A DNA stretch of 64,000 nucleotides from Sipunculus nudus (Eukaryota > Annelida > Sipuncula > Golfingiida > Sipunculidae), in contig JAPPUL010000079.1 in the NCBI GenBank assembly GCA_026874595.1, forward strand, positions 2,041,001 through 2,105,000, in the 5' to 3' direction. Shown here in pieces: positions 47,870-58,300 of this stretch. The notes under the pieces are model-generated. The model had not been told where the DNA came from. It saw only the letters and a list, made by a program, of their open reading frames with translations, and did not search any database. Position numbers and translations under genes: made by a program. Each line of letters starts with the position of its first letter. Within the stretch, counting starts at the first letter, position 1.

Positions 47870-48661
47870 TTAGCCGAAATTAACATTTATTGTGCCTAAA
47901 TCCTGAAATCTAACACAGATACTATCTCCTGCTTCAACGGCAACTGCAGCAGTAATACCTCCGGTCATAATAAAAGTTCCTGCTGGGATAACCTCATTAC
48001 GCTTAGTCAACATATTTGCAAGCATTGTCACACTAGAGAGTGGATGCCCAAGAACTGCTGCCCCTGCTCCTAATTCGACAACTTGACCGTTTTTTTCCAT
48101 AACTACACCAAGTGTTTTTACATCAACATCTTCTAGTCTTTTTAAGTTGCCACCGCTAACAAAACGCGAAGATGAGGCATTGTCAGCTATAACGCTCTTT
48201 AAGTCAAAATTAAAGTTTTCATAACGCGAATCGATCACTTCTACAGCAGGCATTACACTACTGGTGGCATCCATAACATGTGCTACTGTGCAACCTGGAC
48301 CTGATAGCTCTTTATTAGTAATAATAGCAATTTCAGCCTCTACTTTTGGGTGAATTAATTCTTTAGTGTTAATACTTGCCCCATCAGGAACACTAAAATA
48401 GTCGGCTAAAAATGCATAAATAGGTGTTTTAATTCCCATTTGTGCCATTTTAGCATAAGATGTTAAGCCCATTTTTAAACCAACTACTTTATTACCGCGT
48501 TGCTCTTTGCGGTTGCGTATCTCCCATTGAATATCATAGGCATCTTCCCAATCCATATCAGGGTAATCATTAGTTATTTTTTTAACATCATATGCATTAA
48601 GTTCTGCATCTTCTAGATACTTAGCTAATTCTGCTATTGTTTTTTTATCAAGTGTGCTCAT
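47870..48661 (-). CDS. dmpH: 4-oxalocrotonate decarboxylase DmpH
   Basis: 263 residues, fumarylacetoacetate-hydrolase/decarboxylase family (MhpD-like). Reading: VGLKMGLTSYAKMAQMGIKTPIYAFL, then HPKVEAEIAIITNKELSGPGCT with Mg-binding Glu residues, DSRYENFNFDLKSVIADNASSSRFV and GAAVLGHPLSSVTMLANML. Removes CO2 from 4-oxalocrotonate to give 2-hydroxypenta-2,4-dienoate and forms a complex with DmpE. It starts 1 bp from the end of dmpG. Confidence 0.9.
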   Translation of the reverse strand: MSTLDKKTIAELAKYLEDAELNAYDVKKITNDYPDMDWEDAYDIQWEIRNRKEQRGNKVVGLKMGLTSYAKMAQMGIKTPIYAFLADYFSVPDGASINTKELIHPKVEAEIAIITNKELSGPGCTVAHVMDATSSVMPAVEVIDSRYENFNFDLKSVIADNASSSRFVSGGNLKRLEDVDVKTLGVVMEKNGQVVELGAGAAVLGHPLSSVTMLANMLTKRNEVIPAGTFIMTGGITAAVAVEAGDSICVRFQDLGTINVNFG

Positions 48662-48662
48662 A

Positions 48663-49688
48663 TTATTTTCCTGCTCTTAGCATTTCTAATGCCACATCTT
48701 CAATCATATCTTCTTGACCACCTACAGTTTTACGGCGACCAAGCTCCATTAAAATATCACGGGAATAAACTCCATGTTTTTGTTCAGCTTTTTTAGCGTG
48801 TAATAAAAATGATGAGTAAACTCCTGCATAACCTAAAGTTAGTGCATCTCTACTAATGCGTGGTGTGTTCTCTCCCATAATTGGTGTTGCAATATCCTCA
48901 GCTGCATCCATAATTGCAGTTAAATCAACGCCTGTTTTAATGCCATACATTGCACAAACAGCAACAAAAGTCTCTAAAGGTGTATTACCAGCACCAGCTC
49001 CAAAACCTGCTACTGAGCCATCTATACGATTAGCTCCTGCTACTACTGCTGCAACGCTATTGGCAACAGACATACTAAGGTTGTTATGTCCGTGAAAACC
49101 AATTTCAATATCATCAGGAAAATAATCGCGTAATATACCAATTTTTTCTGTCACATCTTCTGGTAGCATATGTCCTGCTGAATCAGTTATATATAGACAA
49201 TTAGCTCCATAACTATGCATCAGTTTCGTTTGTTCTAGAAGCTCTTCAGGACTAGCCATATGGCTCATCATTAAAAAACCCACAGTATCAAAACCGCGTT
49301 TTGCTGCGTAGTTAATATGTTGTTCTGATACATCAGCTTCAGTGCAATGTGTTGCAACTCTTATTGTTTTAACCCCTAAGTCTTCAACCATTTTTAAATC
49401 TTGCACAGTCCCAATGCCAGGTAATAATAATACTGATACTTTTGAAAACTTAAGATTTGGAATTACCGCTTGTAAATATTCTTTGTCAGTATGCAAACTA
49501 AAGCCGTAGTTTAGTGAAGAACCGCTTAAACCATCACCGTGAGTAACTTCAATAAGTGGCACTTTTGATTCATCAAGTGCTTGTGATAATTCTTGCATTT
49601 GCTCAAGAGTAAATTGATGTCTTAGTGAGTGCATACCATCACGCATTGACATATCATGGATTTTAATTTCTTTATTATTAAACTTCAT
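48663..49688 (-). CDS. dmpG: 4-hydroxy-2-oxovalerate aldolase DmpG
   Basis: 341 residues. Class II Mn-dependent aldolase, TIM barrel plus C-terminal dimer domain. Reading: [18 protein letters not shown] (catalytic Arg and Asp), [39 protein letters not shown] (metal His residues), and [19 protein letters not shown]. Cleaves 4-hydroxy-2-oxovalerate to pyruvate and acetaldehyde, which is channelled to DmpF. Confidence 0.93.
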   Translation of the reverse strand: MKFNNKEIKIHDMSMRDGMHSLRHQFTLEQMQELSQALDESKVPLIEVTHGDGLSGSSLNYGFSLHTDKEYLQAVIPNLKFSKVSVLLLPGIGTVQDLKMVEDLGVKTIRVATHCTEADVSEQHINYAAKRGFDTVGFLMMSHMASPEELLEQTKLMHSYGANCLYITDSAGHMLPEDVTEKIGILRDYFPDDIEIGFHGHNNLSMSVANSVAAVVAGANRIDGSVAGFGAGAGNTPLETFVAVCAMYGIKTGVDLTAIMDAAEDIATPIMGENTPRISRDALTLGYAGVYSSFLLHAKKAEQKHGVYSRDILMELGRRKTVGGQEDMIEDVALEMLRAGK

Positions 49689-49704
49689 TACAATTCTCCT
49701 AAAT

Positions 49705-50586
49705 CTACTTAATCATTTGCTCTGCAAACATTTCAGCAGCTTTGGCGGCCGCTGCAGTCATAATATCTAAATTCCCCGCATAAGCTGGAAGATAATCACC
49801 TTTGCCTTGCACTTCTAAAAATACACTAACGCGCTTGCCATCAAAAGTAGGCCCTTCTTTAATACGATAGCCAGGAACATAACTTTGCACCGCAGCTTCC
49901 ATATCTTTGATAGATTTTGTAATTCTTTCTTTATCAGGCTCATCTTTTGTCAGACAATATATAGTATCACGCATCATTAAAGGAGGTTCTGCAGGGTTTA
50001 GTATTATTATAGCCTTCCCTTTTTTTGCACCGCCTACTTTTTCAATTGCATCAGCAGTCGTTTTAGTAAATTCATCAATATTTTTACGTGTTCCAGGACC
50101 TGCTGATTTTGAAGATATTGTTGCTACTATTTCTCCATAGTCAACTGACTGCACACGACTTACTGCATAAATCATAGGAATAGTTGCTTGTCCACCACAT
50201 GTTACCATATTAACATTATCTTCACCTTTGCCTAAATGGTGTTCAAGATTTACTGGCGGAATACAAAAAGGACCAATAGCTGCAGGGGTTAAATCTATAA
50301 CCTTAACACCTACTTCAGTAAGCTTTTTTGATGTTTTTGCATGTGCATAGGCAGAAGTGGCGTCAAAAGCAATTTTAATATTGTCTTCTTCAATATGAGG
50401 GACTAAAGCATCAACTCCATCATGAGTTGTTTTAAGGCCCATATCTTTTGCTCTTGCTAAACCGTCTGAATTTGGATCTATACCAATCATCCATAAGGGA
50501 TTTATAACATTGCTTCGCTTTAATTTATATAATAGATCGCTACCAATATTACCAGAACCTATTAATGCTACATTAATCTTACTCAT
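49705..50586 (-). CDS. dmpF: Acylating acetaldehyde dehydrogenase DmpF
   Basis: 293 residues. NAD site [17 protein letters not shown] (residues 6-22), catalytic Cys in [17 protein letters not shown], and [16 protein letters not shown]. Converts acetaldehyde and CoA to acetyl-CoA in complex with DmpG. Separated from dmpG by 16 bp. Intact. Confidence 0.93.
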   Translation of the reverse strand: MSKINVALIGSGNIGSDLLYKLKRSNVINPLWMIGIDPNSDGLARAKDMGLKTTHDGVDALVPHIEEDNIKIAFDATSAYAHAKTSKKLTEVGVKVIDLTPAAIGPFCIPPVNLEHHLGKGEDNVNMVTCGGQATIPMIYAVSRVQSVDYGEIVATISSKSAGPGTRKNIDEFTKTTADAIEKVGGAKKGKAIIILNPAEPPLMMRDTIYCLTKDEPDKERITKSIKDMEAAVQSYVPGYRIKEGPTFDGKRVSVFLEVQGKGDYLPAYAGNLDIMTAAAAKAAEMFAEQMIK

Positions 50587-50616
50587 AGTACATACTCCTT
50601 AATTAAATTTAATTCT

Positions 50617-51411
50617 TTATGAAAATCTAACTGATGTACGCCCTAAACCACCAATAGCAACCGACATATAATCTCCTGGTTTTACCGGTTGTAATGGAAC
50701 CAGTGAACCAGATAAAATAATCTCTCCTGCTTTAAGAGAGGTCCCTAGTTTACCTAAAGTGTTTGCTAGCCAAACTACACAGCTTACGGGAGATGAACCA
50801 AGAGCTGCTGCTCCTGCTCCAGTTGATACTATTTGTCCGTTTAGCTCAACTAGCATACCGCAAGTAGATAAGTCTAGTGAGTGGGGATTTACTGCAGTTT
50901 GACCTAATAAGAAATAACCACAAGATGCGTTATCAGCTACGGTATCTTGAATTTTTATTCTCCAGTCTTTAATGCGTGAATCAACAATCTCAAAACAAGG
51001 AACTACAAAATCTGTAGCTTGTAAAACATCAGTAGTAGTAATTCCTGGCCCCGTAAGATCTTTTTTTAATACAAATGCTATTTCGCCTTCAGCTCTAGGT
51101 TGAATCATCTTTGTTGAAACTGATAGCTCTTGGCCCTCTTCAACCACCATAGCATTAGTTAAATAGCCAAAATCTGGGCTATCAACTTTTAACATTTTTT
51201 GCACTGCTTCACTAGTAACGCCAATTTTTTTGCCTATCACTTCTTCTCCATCAATTTCAATGCGTTTTTCTAATAAGGCTGAAGATATCATATATGCATC
51301 TTCTATTGACATCTTAGGCTCACTCTCAGTAAGTGGTTCAATCGCTTGTTGTTGCCTTAGGGCTTTGTATAAAGCATCAGCAAATCCGCTAATTTTATTT
51401 TTATCTAGCAT
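50617..51411 (-). CDS. dmpE: 2-oxopent-4-enoate hydratase DmpE
   Basis: 264 residues, homologous to DmpH. Reading: GKKIGVTSEAVQKMLKVDSPDFGYL, RAEGEIAFVLKKDLTGPGIT, DSRIKDWRIKIQDTVADNASCGYF and GAAALGSSPVSCVVWLANTLG. Adds water to 2-hydroxypenta-2,4-dienoate, forming 4-hydroxy-2-oxovalerate. Paralogy with DmpH is visible in every motif; the assignment of E and H follows gene order and the DNASCGYF segment. Confidence 0.9.
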   Translation of the reverse strand: MLDKNKISGFADALYKALRQQQAIEPLTESEPKMSIEDAYMISSALLEKRIEIDGEEVIGKKIGVTSEAVQKMLKVDSPDFGYLTNAMVVEEGQELSVSTKMIQPRAEGEIAFVLKKDLTGPGITTTDVLQATDFVVPCFEIVDSRIKDWRIKIQDTVADNASCGYFLLGQTAVNPHSLDLSTCGMLVELNGQIVSTGAGAAALGSSPVSCVVWLANTLGKLGTSLKAGEIILSGSLVPLQPVKPGDYMSVAIGGLGRTSVRFS

Positions 51412-51420
51412 ATTAAACCT

Positions 51421-52881
51421 TTATAATTTAACACAAATATTTTTTAATTCTGTGTAGAATTCTAATGAATGCACACCGCCTTCACGACCAATTCCAGATT
51501 CTTTCATACCACCAAATGGAGTGCGCAAATCTCTTAAGAACCAGGAGTTAACCCAAACTATACCTGCATCAATTTGTCCTGCAACACGATGTGCACGCGA
51601 CGCGTTTTCTGTCCATATAGCAGCAGCTAAGCCGTATTTAGTATCATTTGCCATACTAACACTCTCTTCTTCACTATCAAAAGGTCGAATATGACAACAG
51701 GGCCCAAATATTTCTTCTTTTAATACTGTTGCACTTTCTGGCAGCCCGGTCCAAATAGTTGGTTCTATCCAAAAGCCTTGTTTTAAGTTATCTGGCATAT
51801 TTGGCTCTCCTCCTCCAGTAATTACTGTAGCTCCTTCTTCAACTGCTTTTTTATAATATGATATTACTTTCTTTTTATGTTCTGCACTAATTAGTGGCCC
51901 TAAGTTAGTATCTTTATCATCCCAAGCACCAAGTTTAAGTCTTTCAGCTTCATCTTTTAAGCGAGAAACAAATTCACCAAATATACTGCGTTCAACATAT
52001 ATTCTTTCTGTTCCCAAACAAACTTGACCACAGTTCGCAAATACAGAACGTATAGTGCCTTCAATAGCTTTATCTATATCACAATCAGCAAAAACTATAC
52101 CAGGATTTTTACCGCCTAACTCAAAAGAAACATGGCGCAAATAATAAGCACTATTTTTAACTATAGCTGCTCCTGTACGAGTTTCTCCAGTAAAGGTAAT
52201 ACCATCAATATCCGGGTGGGCTGTTAAAAATTCTCCAGCAGAATTAGGACCAAAACCATGCACTACATTAAACACACCTGGTGGCATGCCTACTTCGTTC
52301 ATCACCTCTCCTAATAAAGTAGTTGTATGAGGAGTCTCTTCTGAGGGTTTAACCACAACTGTATTCCCACAAGCAAGCGCTGGCCCAACTTTCCAAGTCA
52401 TAAGAAGTAGTGGTAAATTCCAAGGGCTAATTACAGCTATAACACCTTTAGGCTTGCGTTGTGAGTAGTTTAATGCACCAGCTCCATCTGGAGTATCTAA
52501 CATGAAACTTTCTGTAGGAACACTTTTGTAAGCATCAGCAAATACTTTAAAGTTAGCAGCACCGCGAGGAATATCAATATGTGATGCAAGTAATTTAGGT
52601 TTACCTGTGTCAAGACATTCTGCTTTTAAAAAATCATCAAAACGAACATTAATACCATCTGCAACTTTGTGTAAAAGAGCCATGCGTTCTGCTAGTGCTA
52701 AACGACCCCAAGGACCCTGTAAAGCATTAAGAGCCGCTGATACTGCCATATCTACTTCTGTTTTTCCTGCCTCATGCACTATACCTATTTGTTCATTGGT
52801 AGCAGGATTTATATTGGCAAATGTCTTTCCAGATTCTGATCCCTTAAACTCTCCGTTTATAAAATGTTTTATTTCTTGCAT
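51421..52881 (-). CDS. dmpC: 2-hydroxymuconic semialdehyde dehydrogenase DmpC
   Basis: 486 residues, aldehyde dehydrogenase family. Catalytic Glu in FELGGKNPGIVFADCD, catalytic Cys in NCGQVCLGTERIYVERS, and PFGGMKESGIGREGG near the C-terminus. It oxidises the ring-cleavage product to 2-hydroxymuconate with NAD, starting the oxalocrotonate branch. First gene of the reverse arm; the promoter lies at 52882-53001, beside a decayed GntR gene. Confidence 0.93.
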   Translation of the reverse strand: MQEIKHFINGEFKGSESGKTFANINPATNEQIGIVHEAGKTEVDMAVSAALNALQGPWGRLALAERMALLHKVADGINVRFDDFLKAECLDTGKPKLLASHIDIPRGAANFKVFADAYKSVPTESFMLDTPDGAGALNYSQRKPKGVIAVISPWNLPLLLMTWKVGPALACGNTVVVKPSEETPHTTTLLGEVMNEVGMPPGVFNVVHGFGPNSAGEFLTAHPDIDGITFTGETRTGAAIVKNSAYYLRHVSFELGGKNPGIVFADCDIDKAIEGTIRSVFANCGQVCLGTERIYVERSIFGEFVSRLKDEAERLKLGAWDDKDTNLGPLISAEHKKKVISYYKKAVEEGATVITGGGEPNMPDNLKQGFWIEPTIWTGLPESATVLKEEIFGPCCHIRPFDSEEESVSMANDTKYGLAAAIWTENASRAHRVAGQIDAGIVWVNSWFLRDLRTPFGGMKESGIGREGGVHSLEFYTELKNICVKL

Positions 52882-53001
52882 TGTTTACTCTTAATTTTAG
52901 TAATTCTAATTATTTAGTTTTGTAAATATTTTTTAGACATATGTATATTATATTGTTTATTGTTATAATAGTCAATCTATATATACATTAATATAATTAG
53001 C

Positions 53002-53370
53002 ATGAAATCCTTGCAAACTTTAACATCCTTGGGCATGAGGGAATGCGCTCTGATACAACTTAGTATATATAATAAATAGATTATTTAAAAGAACAATATA
53101 AAGCTGGTGGACTCTCAATTTACAAAGTGCTTAGTCGTATGGCCTTGAGAAGGCTTTGTTATTGTTGAAGGGGGACGTGGGTTTAAAGTTTCTGATATTT
53201 TTCGATAGCAGATTTAGAAGATGTGACAGAATTAAGAGTTATTTTTGAGCCAAAGCACTGTAGAGTAGTATCGTATCTGGCGTTGAGAAGTGCTATTCAA
53301 AAGCGGGATCAAGTTTTATCAATTAGAAAAACTGGAAAAATCAAAAAATACAGCAGTTACATATTAGAAA
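53002..53370 (+). pseudogene. GntR/FCD-type regulator, decayed
   Basis: Forward frames: MKSLQTLTSLGMRECALIQL, then GGLSIYKVLSRMALR (usual SPVREALSRLA), FVIVEGGRGFKVSDI in another frame, and IADLEDVTELRVIFEPKHCR, which matches the start of the FCD domain. After that it is lost. At least three lesions. Its divergent position beside dmpC suggests that it controlled the reverse arm; its loss leaves the pathway without any visible local regulator. Confidence 0.65.
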
Positions 53371-53468
53371 CGTAGTATGAGTAGTAATAAAGCATCTCGT
53401 AAGGCTTTAAGTTAGGAGGATAGGGTGTTCTACACTTTATAGCTTCTCTAAAACTTTCTGTGGATGAG

Positions 53469-53499
53469 TTGTTTTTTTTTTAAGATAAAGTGCTATAAT
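53469..53499 (+). promoter_or_regulatory. Candidate promoter with a T tract in the spacer
   Basis: A -10 box TATAAT at 53494-53499 stands 36 bp upstream of the TTG start of the next gene. A weak -35 (TTGTTT) is about 19 bp further upstream, and a run of ten T at 53472-53481 lies between and within these boxes. Confidence 0.45.
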
Positions 53500-53534
53500 T
53501 AACCTGAAAAGTAATTTAAAAGGAGGATTGTATT

Positions 53535-54605
53535 TTGAGTTTAGAAAATAGTTTAGAAGGTCTTTTATTGCGGTATATACAAGTTTATAGTAACACGGCA
53601 GTTATTCATACTTTAAATCACTTTGATAAAAATATTTTATCAAAAATTGAAATTGAAAGAAAAAAAGACACAGATTTAGAATGTTTTTATAAAGAAATAA
53701 AAAAAGGATTACAAAATCACAATTTAACTATTCCACAGCATATTGTTCTGTTCAATTTATACTCAGAAGCTGAGGTGTATTTATATTTAAAAGAACGAGT
53801 AAACAGTATAGAAAGAATCCCTAGAAAATCTTCTCCCACTCCTGATTTTAAATGTAGCGTTAAAATTAAAAAAGGAAATAGCATAACAGGTGAAGAAGGA
53901 TACTTAGAATTCAATATAGAACTGAAAACTTTTGGTTTGTATCAATCTGCACATAATATGAAAAAAATACAAGAAGACTCTCTTAATCTCAAGATAAGGT
54001 TGGAGAAGAGATTAGAAGATTGTAAAAAGAGGAGGGTAGGAGCTCCGATAGGAAAAAGAAATTATGTTATCACTGAACAGATGATAATATCACCTCTTAA
54101 GGAGGAGGATTATAATAAGCCTATATATACAAGTATTATTACTTTAATTGAGAAAATGGAAAGTAACTATAGAGAAGAACAATTTAAAAATGGTCTTACC
54201 ATTCCGCTATACAATGTTAGCTTGTTGGAGTTAGATATAAAGGAAGAAGACTTATCCCCTGTTTTGTGTGAACGTGAAAATGTTAGATCTGGTATCTTAT
54301 GGAATGCAGCTTTTGGAAAGTTAGGCAATATTATTTATGGATGTGAAGAATTTGAAGGGAAAGGAAACATAGAAGGATGTCAAGGAAAAGAAGGCTTTTT
54401 GAGAAGCAGAAAAGATGTAGCAGCATGTGTTTTCTTCTGCAATAAATCCTTTTGGGGAGATTCTCCTGCATCTTATGGTTTATATCGTTCTAAGTACAAC
54501 CAAAACGGTATAAACGATAACCATCTGCAACATATTTTGTGGTCTTTAACAAATGGAGCTTACAATACTGATAGGAATGGAAGAGATTATAAGTATAAAG
54601 TTTAA
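53535..54605 (+). CDS. Putative PD-(D/E)xK restriction endonuclease-like protein
   Basis: 356 residues, TTG start with GGAGGA 8 bp upstream. I do not recognise the family by name. The segment SPTPDFKCSVKI (about residues 100-111) followed about 15 residues later by YLEFNIELKTFGLY fits the PD-(D/E)xK nuclease core (Asp, then Glu-x-Lys). The C-terminal half has SPVLCERENVRSGILWNAAFGKLG and several Cys and Trp residues. Its surroundings are restriction-modification genes, which supports a nuclease. Codon use and base composition are as AT-rich as the neighbours. Length and context fit a type II endonuclease; the specificity is unknown. Confidence 0.5.
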   Translation: MSLENSLEGLLLRYIQVYSNTAVIHTLNHFDKNILSKIEIERKKDTDLECFYKEIKKGLQNHNLTIPQHIVLFNLYSEAEVYLYLKERVNSIERIPRKSSPTPDFKCSVKIKKGNSITGEEGYLEFNIELKTFGLYQSAHNMKKIQEDSLNLKIRLEKRLEDCKKRRVGAPIGKRNYVITEQMIISPLKEEDYNKPIYTSIITLIEKMESNYREEQFKNGLTIPLYNVSLLELDIKEEDLSPVLCERENVRSGILWNAAFGKLGNIIYGCEEFEGKGNIEGCQGKEGFLRSRKDVAACVFFCNKSFWGDSPASYGLYRSKYNQNGINDNHLQHILWSLTNGAYNTDRNGRDYKYKV

Positions 54606-54653
54606 GGGATTCCACTATTTTGCGAAATCCTCTTTATTATCTTTGATAATGCA

Positions 54654-54903
54654 CTAAATAAGGTAACTGTTTTTGTTTTTCTTGTATGTTATGAAATTTA
54701 GGTTCATCTTTTTCTTAAAAGCACCTGACAGCAGCCCACGGACTGCACGGACGGTATGATTTTGTTAGCTGGTAGCATCTATCATTTATTTTTTGGTTGC
54801 CCCGTTTTCAGATTTAAGCATATCGAGTAGGTTTTGCTTTTTAGTTTTTTTAGGTTGTTTAGTTGCCTGAGATTTTATTATTGTTTTGTTTTACTTTAGT
54901 CAT
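54654..54903 (-). pseudogene. DUF3489-domain protein, decayed
   Basis: Start MTKVKQNNNK behind GAGGAGG, then a frameshift; other frames give ATKQPKKTKKQNLLDMLKSENGAT and MIDATS, stop (Trp expected), QNHTVRAVRGLLSGAFKKKMNL. The pattern MLxRxxGATIxEMxxATGWQxHTVRGxxSGAxKKKLGL is DUF3489. Short DNA-binding-like proteins of unknown function, common beside mobile genes. Confidence 0.65.
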
Positions 54904-54968
54904 TGTTTATTCCTCCTCATATCGAGCATCCTAGTTAGGATCGCAGTTAAATGAATCTTGGCATGTGT

Positions 54969-55100
54969 TTAAAAGGTTGTTGTAATCGCTGGTGGAAGTT
55001 GCCTAATATCAAAAGAATTTTCAGGGAATTCCCTCATTAATTCCAAAGAGTCAGCATCGTATAAAGTAAAATCTAATTTTTTGTAAAATGGTTTTTGCAT
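54969..55100 (-). pseudogene. DNA methyltransferase N-terminal fragment
   Basis: 43 codons: MQKPFYKKLDFTLYDADSLELMREFPENSFDI and then unrelated residues to a stop. The segment resembles the start of N4/N6 DNA methyltransferases (GDSLELMRxLPDNSVDLIxTDPPY), ending just before the expected catalytic DPPY motif. No other part was found, so the enzyme is gone. Confidence 0.5.
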
Positions 55101-55102
55101 AA

Positions 55103-55215
55103 TTAATTTATAAATTCATTAATAGAAATATCCAAGCTTTTGGTTATGTTAGCAGCATTTTGTATTGTTGGTATATTAATAATACTAGACTTAGTGTTTA
55201 AAAAAGACAAAATTG
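55103..55215 (-). pseudogene. XRE-type helix-turn-helix fragment
   Basis: Reverse reading LNTKSSIINIPTIQNAANITKSLDISINEFIN to a stop 3 bp before the methyltransferase fragment. It fits the last half of an HTH_3 domain (PTLxxIAKALDISxDELI). The N-terminal half is not recognisable. Such controllers often precede methyltransferase genes. Confidence 0.45.
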
Positions 55216-55282
55216 TGAACAAAAAGTAAAAAAAGTGCAGATAAAAATTCTCTATTTTGTTTTAGTATTTTGGTTTAGTAGA

Positions 55283-55306
55283 AGGGAAGGTGAGAGGGAA
55301 GGTGAG
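55283..55306 (+). repeat. 12-bp tandem duplication
   Basis: AGGGAAGGTGAG at 55283-55294 and 55295-55306, exact, in the spacer before the 3' end of hsdR. Confidence 0.8.
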
Positions 55307-55375
55307 GATGAATGCAGATCATATAGAAAAGGATTCAACAGCTCAAAATATTACCTTGCAAAATATTAAGATATT

Positions 55376-58300
55376 TTACCCTTCCGAATATTTCCCAAAG
55401 AAAATATTTAGTTTATCAAGAACCCGTGATTTTGTCTTGAGACGAGTATTGCTTTTATCAAAAATAGGTAAGGGAGGTAGGATATTGGCAAAACTGGTTC
55501 CTATTGATTTCAACTCACCATCACGGAAAGCGTTAGTGATAAATTTCCGTGTTTTTTCAGGATTAAGATTTTCTTTTTGAATAATCTTTTCAAGTTCTTC
55601 ATCTTTGCTTTTATCTACAAAGGCACGCCAATCGCTATCAACATCACTATAAACATTCAAAGAATTAATAAAGTTTTTAATCAATTCCTTCTTACTACGA
55701 AGTGTAATACTTGAGTTCATCGCTTTATCGATTATTGTTAGGATTTCTTTGTCTTTCATGGATGAATGATGATATTTGATGACAAGCTGTAGAATATAAT
55801 CGATATTGATTGTAACTTGCTTGATGAGTTCGATTTCAAATTCAATATCGTCATTTACATTTTCTTTATCGCCATCTTTGTTTTTGCAAAGTTTGTCATA
55901 GAGGTCAAGATATGCGCTTTGATAATCCTGAAGCTCACGCTCTGATAAAATCTCATTTCCGGCAAACTCATCAAAAGAGGAGAGGATATTGCGAATACGT
56001 AAGATTGCTCCCCATAATCGAATAAAACTCTTTTCGGCTTGCTCACTCTCAATAAATATAGGCAATGGAAAACGTTCTTGTAACTCTGCAATCAATTCGC
56101 GATAACCTTGTTGGTGTTCACCCTTGTCCGCATCCCAGCCGTTATAGTAATCGTTATAAGATTTTAAAAGAACAATTCCCTCCGCTTCTTTATTCCCAAA
56201 AATGGCAAGAGCCTCGTTTGTCGCTTGTTCTAGGTTACGAAAGCAAATAATGTTACCAAAGGTTTTAACGGAATTTAGAATACGGTTTGTGCGAGAGAAT
56301 GCTTGAAGCAAACCGTGGTGGCGAAGATTTTTATCAACCCATAAAGTATTTAAGGTTGTGGCATCAAATCCTGTTAAGAACATATTAACGACAATGAGTA
56401 AATCAATCTCCCGGTTTTTCATACGCTGAGAAAGGTCTTTATAGTAATTCTCAAACTTATCTGCACTTGTATCGTAGTTTGTGTCAAAATGGTTGTTATA
56501 GTCGTCTATTACCATTTCTAAGAAGTCCCGAGATGGTTTATCCAAAGCATCTGTATCAAAGTGTTCGTCTGGGAGAAGGCCGTCCTCAATTTCTTCTTCA
56601 GTGGGACTAAAGCTGTAAATAGTAGTAATTTTCAAGTTAGATTTTCGGGATTTAAATTCAGCATAGTATTTCTTAGCAACTTCAATAGAACTAACAGCAA
56701 AAATAGAATTGAACCCTCGAAGAGAAACTTGGTTTCTAGTTTCCTTTATTCTTTTATTTGCATCACGCTCTTTGTCCTTAACAAGGTCTTTAATATTTGT
56801 CAATTTGTTAAAAGAGTAAAATCCTTCCTTGCGTTTTGTTTTTTGGTCAAAGTGTTCCAGGATATAGTCTGTAACATGTGTAATACGTTTCGGAGAGTTT
56901 GCCGCCGCTTCCATATCAATCGCACGAACTTTTTTATCTTTAATATGTTCTTTTTCTTTTAGGGTGTTTATAAAGTCCATTCTGAACGGCAGAACATTCT
57001 CATCATTTATAGCATCAACAATTGTATAAGCATGGAGCTTTTGTCCAAAGGCTTGCTCTGTAGTTTTGAGAACAGCATTAGCGCTTGAAGAGGAATTTGT
57101 TGCAAAGATTGGCGTACCTGTAAATCCAAAAATGTGATAATTCTTAAACGCCTTTGTAATGGCATTATGCATCTGCCCAAATTGAGAGCGGTGGCATTCA
57201 TCAAAAATTAAGACAATATGCCTATCAAAAACACTATGCCCTTTATTGGAAGGTCTAGAGATGAATTTTGCCAGCTTCTGAATGGTTGTAATAATAATCT
57301 TTGCCTTTGGGTTAGCAAGCTGCTTCGTTAAAATATTTGTACTTGTGTTTGAATTTGCACAACCTTTTTTAAATTTGTCATATTCTTTCATGGTTTGATA
57401 GTCGAGGTCTTTTCTATCAACGACAAAAAGAACCTTATCCATCCCATCAAGTTTACTTGCAAGCTGTGCTGTTTTAAAACTCGTAAGCGTTTTACCACTT
57501 CCTGTTGTATGCCAAATATAACCACCAGCATCAAGCGTGCCAAGTTGTTTATGGTTTGTTGCCATTGCAATTTTGTTTAAGATAGCTTCTGAGGCTGCAA
57601 TTTGGTAAGGACGCATAACGAGAAGCGAATCATCAGAAGTGAAAACACAATACTTTGTTAAAATCGCAAGTAGTGAATGCTTTGAAAAGAAGGTGTTTGT
57701 AAAATCTACAAGATCTGAAATACGCTTATTACCAGCGTCCGTCCACCACGAAGTAAATTTAAAGCTATTACTTGTTTTTTTGCCAGAAGAACGCACACCT
57801 TGTTCTTTTAGGTATGCGTTACGAGTTGTGTTCGAATAATATTTTGTATGCGTGCCGTTAGAAATGATAAACAACTGTGTATATTCAAAAAGCCCGCTGT
57901 CTGCCCAAAAGCTCTCTTTCTGATAGCGTTCAATTTGATTAAAGGCTTCACGAATTGAAACGCCACGCCGTTTTAATTCAACATGCACTAAGGGTAAGCC
58001 ATTTACCAGAATAGTAACATCATAGCGGTTTTTATAATTACCTAAAGTTTCATATTGGTTTATAACCTGTAGTATATTATTGTGAATATTATCCTTGTCA
58101 ATTATGCGGACGTTTTTGGTTGTGCCGTCATCACGGCGCAGGTTGTAAATATAGTCTTCTTGAACTTTATATGTTTTTTCCTTTATCCCTTCGTTTGTGT
58201 TGGCCAGGTATTGCTTGAAAAATTGTTCCCATTCTAGGTTTGAAAAGGTTATCTTATTAAGGTCTGAGATTTGTGTTTTTAGATTTTGAATAAGTGCATC

